Positions 60,061 through 64,000 of a stretch of 64,000 nt of DNA are shown piece after piece. Location of the stretch: positions 4,218,001 to 4,282,000 of the forward strand of contig NC_088319.1 in assembly GCF_910592395.1 (NCBI RefSeq). Direction: 5' to 3'. The notes under the pieces are model-generated. The model saw nothing but the letters and a program-made list of their open reading frames with translations. It was not told the origin of the DNA and did no database searches. A program made the translations under genes and the position numbers. The number at the start of each line of letters is the position of its first letter. The first letter of the stretch is position 1. The DNA comes from Lineus longissimus. Lineage: Eukaryota > Nemertea > Pilidiophora > Heteronemertea > Lineidae.

Positions 60061-63000
60061 ATTCCAGATGGTGTCCTTAAAAGAGAGCTTCTACTCTAGT
60101 TTATTTGATATTGCAAATTTTACAGTAACGTAGCTCCCTATTCAGAGCACTTTGTAATACAGATTGCATCAATTAAAATGATACGCTTTAAAAACTGACT
60201 GCAGTTGGGTTTGGGGGACATGCGGTGAATTTTGATTTCCTTTAAGGCACCCACTGGGCTGCTAGCTGCAGCTGAGAAATCATTCACCCGAAATCATTCC
60301 TGCCTCCCTAACAATTATTTCAGATTGATAGCATTATAAATCATATAGTAACAAAGCCGGATAAACTTCTACTTGTTAGTCCGAACATGTCTGAACAACA
60401 CATCTGGTGTCTATTGCGTCTTTCTAAACCTGCTTAGCAAAATTGATGGCCGATCTGCTTTTCCTGAACACTCGTTGCTTGGTGCTTCAAAGGATTAGGC
60501 CATGGAGTTTTGAATATTCTGTGCAGATAAGAGCGGTATGGATGGATACATCAAGAAGTGTGTACTCTCCAGTTGTTTGAATGTTTGTGTACATTATTTT
60601 ATGCATGAGCACTCATGTGGAATCTGATGATAGTGATGGCCATCAGTAATTCTTGAGCCTCAATAGAGAACAAAAAATGAAAAAGTAGAGTGTCTCTTGC
60701 ATTTTTCAGAGATCGCCCTGTATTACTTTTCACCCTTATGAGAATATTCAGAGTCCGTGGCAGTGCAGTGGTTATGGGTATGCGACCATATCAGCTTGGG
60801 TTGGTGTAAAATATGGAAGCTGCTGAAAATCAGTCAAAATAACATTTTAGTGTTTTAGTTCTAGGTGTTTTAGAATAGAAATTGCACCTCACTACCGATC
60901 TTGGTAGTCTCACAAAAGACCACTTGGGTAGAGCTGTCATTTTGGTCAAACCCTCATCAAGGTGTCTCAGTTTTGGCCAACATTTTAGCTCAACCCTTGC
61001 AGTATTTGGTGAGACAACCACTATCTCCAGATCGTATCACTTTGGCTTCCAAGTCAGGTTCCACTCCACAGTAATGAACGGAATAAGGGATACATGCCTT
61101 ATTTATTTTAGCTTATTTCATTTGCATATCTCTGTATCTGCTCAATTACACCATTGTTATAAACCTGCTGGGAGAACTTTTAATGCCTCTATGCCATCTT
61201 TGCCTGTCTTGTTTCTTCTCATGATCCAAATGTCTTGAATGCAGTCCTAAATAATCAATTGACTGCCACGGATGATATAAATCTTCCTCTCAAGATTTCC
61301 ATTTGCAATTTACGTTGATAGAAATATCACAGCTTGCACTATCCATTATTCCACTCACAATTTGCAGAAAGAGAATGACACCCCTCAGCAGGTCTTGTCT
61401 CAGTGACAGTTGATAAATGTCTGTGACGGCTTATCTTCATACAGCTTAGCTAGACTATTAGCTTCATGTGTTGTGTGTGTTGAATATTCAGCATAAGGAC
61501 AGTGTTCATCACCAGTAGCTTCTTTTCTAATATTTTAGTTAATAGCACACCTCAGAAGGAGACTTCATTCAAAGCTATTTTATGACTACGTGACCTTCAA
61601 GGTTCTTTACAGTACTTAGACTCCGACATAAAAATTAAGTTCCTTGTATCTGGTGTCTATACCAGGGCAAGCAAGGACCCCAAGAAGTGAGAAACATGAG
61701 TGGTCTGAAGACGAGTCACTAGGCGAAGAAACCCAATTGGTACCTAACCATAGTGGTATGTTAAAATGCTCATCCTGCCTTGAAGGAAAATACTTCTCCA
61801 AGTGCAGAGCAAACATTGAAGAAGAAGAAATATGACTGGAATTCAAAATAATAAACTCATCACATTCTGGTGGGTCATGAAGTCCAAAAGTTGATATGAT
61901 AGCACATGTTGGTGGCCACATATATATCAAAGCTCTGTGTGTCCAGTTGAACACATAAAAGATTTGTCTGTAGTACCAAAATAACTGATGACCAACTGAT
62001 GATGTTTTCAATAATTACCATGGTAACAAAGAAAAATTACTTCTGTGGATTTCAGCAAATTGGTAACAAAATGACAAAGGTCGTTTTTGGCAATCCCAGA
62101 CAGCGGGCTATTCATCAGTCTGTGGCTATGGTAACTATCGATAAAAATAAAACATTAATTTGGTATGAGTGAGGTCCGAGTTGGTTCTAAAAGTGAAAAC
62201 ATGCCTGTGCATACTTGATGATGGTATGTTATGTTATTAGATGTAATGCAGTGTCTTGTTCATTTAGTGAGCTGGGCAGCAGTGATGCCTTCCCTCAAGT
62301 ATATTTTCGAACGAAACTAAATCCTGAGCATTTAGCTTGCACGTCTTTTGAATTTAGAGCTGGCAGCAAATTTTGGCTTAATGGTCTGATTGAAAACTCT
62401 TACAAATATTATAATGGGTGGCAACAGTGAATACTGGTACCAAGTATCCATACTTGCCGTCACGCAGTGCAAATTGCCTGAGCACTTGGCAATATTCTGT
62501 CATGAAAGGCCTGACCACATAAACGGTTCACATCAAATCTGTTTATCAGACTCTTGTGAAAACCGTGATTCAAAGCAGTGTTCGCCACACCCTTAAAAAA
62601 GAGGCGCCGCCCCCTTACCCCCAGGGGGTACAATTTCCACCCCCTTAAAAAAAATCTTTATTCATTTGATCCACCTTAAAATGCTACATTGTGACCCCAA
62701 ATGCATAAAAATGCTTCTGAAGTCCTTGAAATTTTCAAAATAGGACCTTTTAACTAACATTTAAGAACTAGTCCACCAAAAAATAGAAAAACGCATTAGA
62801 ATACCCCAGTCTTTCTGTTAATACAGGCTCTGTCAGAGGTTTGATGTTCTATTCTATTGCGTATTAAGTCCTCTCTACAGCTTGTGAACCAGATGTTATT
62901 TTCTATGATTTGAGTTGATACCCTTTTCAAGGAAGTGTGTAATTTTTATGTCGGGCAAGTTTGAGGGACTTTTTGAAACTGACCCCTATGTATCACTAGT

Positions 63001-64000
63001 GTATAGTGTATCTGCCCATGTGAAATGAAATATACATGTAAATGAAAGTCGTTGTAACCAAAGTTGTTCTCGTGTGTGTGCTGCGATATCTATCATACAC
63101 TGAAAGCAGAGTATCTGTCACCACTTGCATCAGGGCTATAGAGACCCACAGATAATCAATCAAATGTCAGTAATATTTCAGGCCATGCCATTGTGGCCAA
63201 CAATAACGTCTAATCACAAACAAATATGTAACATGCTGCTCTCAATAGGAGACATTGCTCCCAATTACCGAATAACCGATGTGGCCTGCGAAACTTGCTC
63301 TTTCAGCCTTCGAGAAAAATATTATCTGGAGAATAACAACTGATATATATAAGCTTACATACAGGGATTCAGGCCAGTAGCTAATTTTTTGGTCATGGGG
63401 GCAATACACCTCTTTTGTCCTTAGACTGAAAATCAGTCAAAATCTGTATGAAAAACATGTTCTGTTGGGCAGGAGGGGGATTCCCCCCCCTGTGCCCCTT
63501 CCAACTGTGACCCTTAGATTAGAGGGATGGAAAATTGCACAACTCATGCAAAGCTATTTCTTCATGGGTTACACCTGATTGATGTGAGAGCTGGTCACCC
63601 TTGGGGGTAGCCATATCTGATGAAGTAAATGACATGGGGAACAGCAGAACCACCGTACTCTTCAGATGATGACAATAATGTGATTCCTTCATCAAGTTGC
63701 GGTAGCCGAGGGAGAAGGCTGTAATCAGGCATGGTTATAACAACATGAATTCCAGATCAGAAGTCAGAAATGGATGGCGCTTTAGGTGCCAAGCAACTTA
63801 CAGGTACAAAGTATCCAAGTACACCTGATGTGAAAGAGAGTTGGTAATCTTAGGAGACAGCCATTTTTTCATTAGTATGAAGTAAGAGCAGACAGAAAGG
63901 CAAGACAAGAACTACTGTACATGGTGAGAGAGACAATACTGTGGGAGATGGCTGTAATTGGGCATACCACGTGAGCACCATGGTTTCTTCGATCCATTAT
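60061..64000. other. No gene seen
   Basis: Only short ORFs without motifs (longest 131 codons, minus strand, 61616-62011). A ~75-bp segment near 60970-61045 resembles 24720-24790 (ACATTTTAGCTC, then GGTGAGACAACCA), a dispersed repeat. C-rich stretches lie near 62610-62645 and 63484-63500. Confidence 0.45.

Noticed and set aside
60751-60795. tRNA-like half (GTGGCAGTGCAGTGGTTA)
   Set aside because: Only an A-box-like segment is present; there is no B box, so a SINE cannot be supported.
61616-62011. 131-codon minus-strand ORF
   Set aside because: No motif, signal or splice support. It is probably chance.

Overview
The window is nuclear DNA from an animal, most likely a marine invertebrate; I cannot name the phylum from this sequence. 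The reasons are GT-AG spliced genes with long introns, an animal-type GAPDH, LamG/PAN and FN3-TM proteins, tRNA-derived SINEs, and a dense, mostly non-coding load of transposons (Ty3/gypsy LTR, pogo/Tigger, PIF/Harbinger-like and TTAA-flanked piggyBac-like miniatures, foldback elements) with minisatellites. There is no sign of operons, bacterial genes or CRISPR.

Layout. 134-6149 is a complete Ty3/gypsy-type LTR retrotransposon with 218-bp LTRs, a tRNA-Phe-like primer site, gag, pol and a polypurine tract. Both ORFs are open, but pol stops after RNase H and no integrase is present. The element sits inside an older inverted repeat. 8519-9600 is an ATTCGAT-rich array. 9733-12782 is a pogo/Tigger-type transposon with perfect terminal repeats, TA target duplications and an internally deleted transposase; a TAA-flanked miniature element and a palindrome are nested in its 3' part. 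A ~90-bp tandem array follows. 18000-20113 is a three-exon gene for a predicted secreted LamG-like + PAN/apple protein. 20625-24414 is bounded by perfect 26-bp inverted repeats and holds internal duplications. 24885-25556 is a 66-bp minisatellite open on both strands. 27525-28534 is a foldback element with a 6-bp target duplication.

30872-36386 is the GAPDH gene (six coding exons, 339 aa, intact), with its introns colonised by palindromic MITEs. 38887-51474 (possibly to 53581) is an unrecognised gene with at least eight coding exons. Its first two exons encode repeat-rich segments and its later exons look armadillo-like/alpha-helical; its introns hold two TTAA-flanked elements, other MITEs and two SINEs. 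57669-58241 on the minus strand is a coding exon for a small single-pass membrane protein with one FN3-like domain. 58447-59480 is a hairpin-(GTC)n-tandem-unit repeat. The rest has no gene I can support.

The genes show no functional linkage: GAPDH is housekeeping, the LamG-PAN and FN3-TM products are extracellular or membrane proteins, and the large gene is cytosolic as far as visible. The most unusual item is the integrase-less but otherwise coding-competent LTR retrotransposon. Next are the foldback element, the minisatellites carried inside TTAA-flanked elements, and mobile elements inserted a few bases from splice donors.
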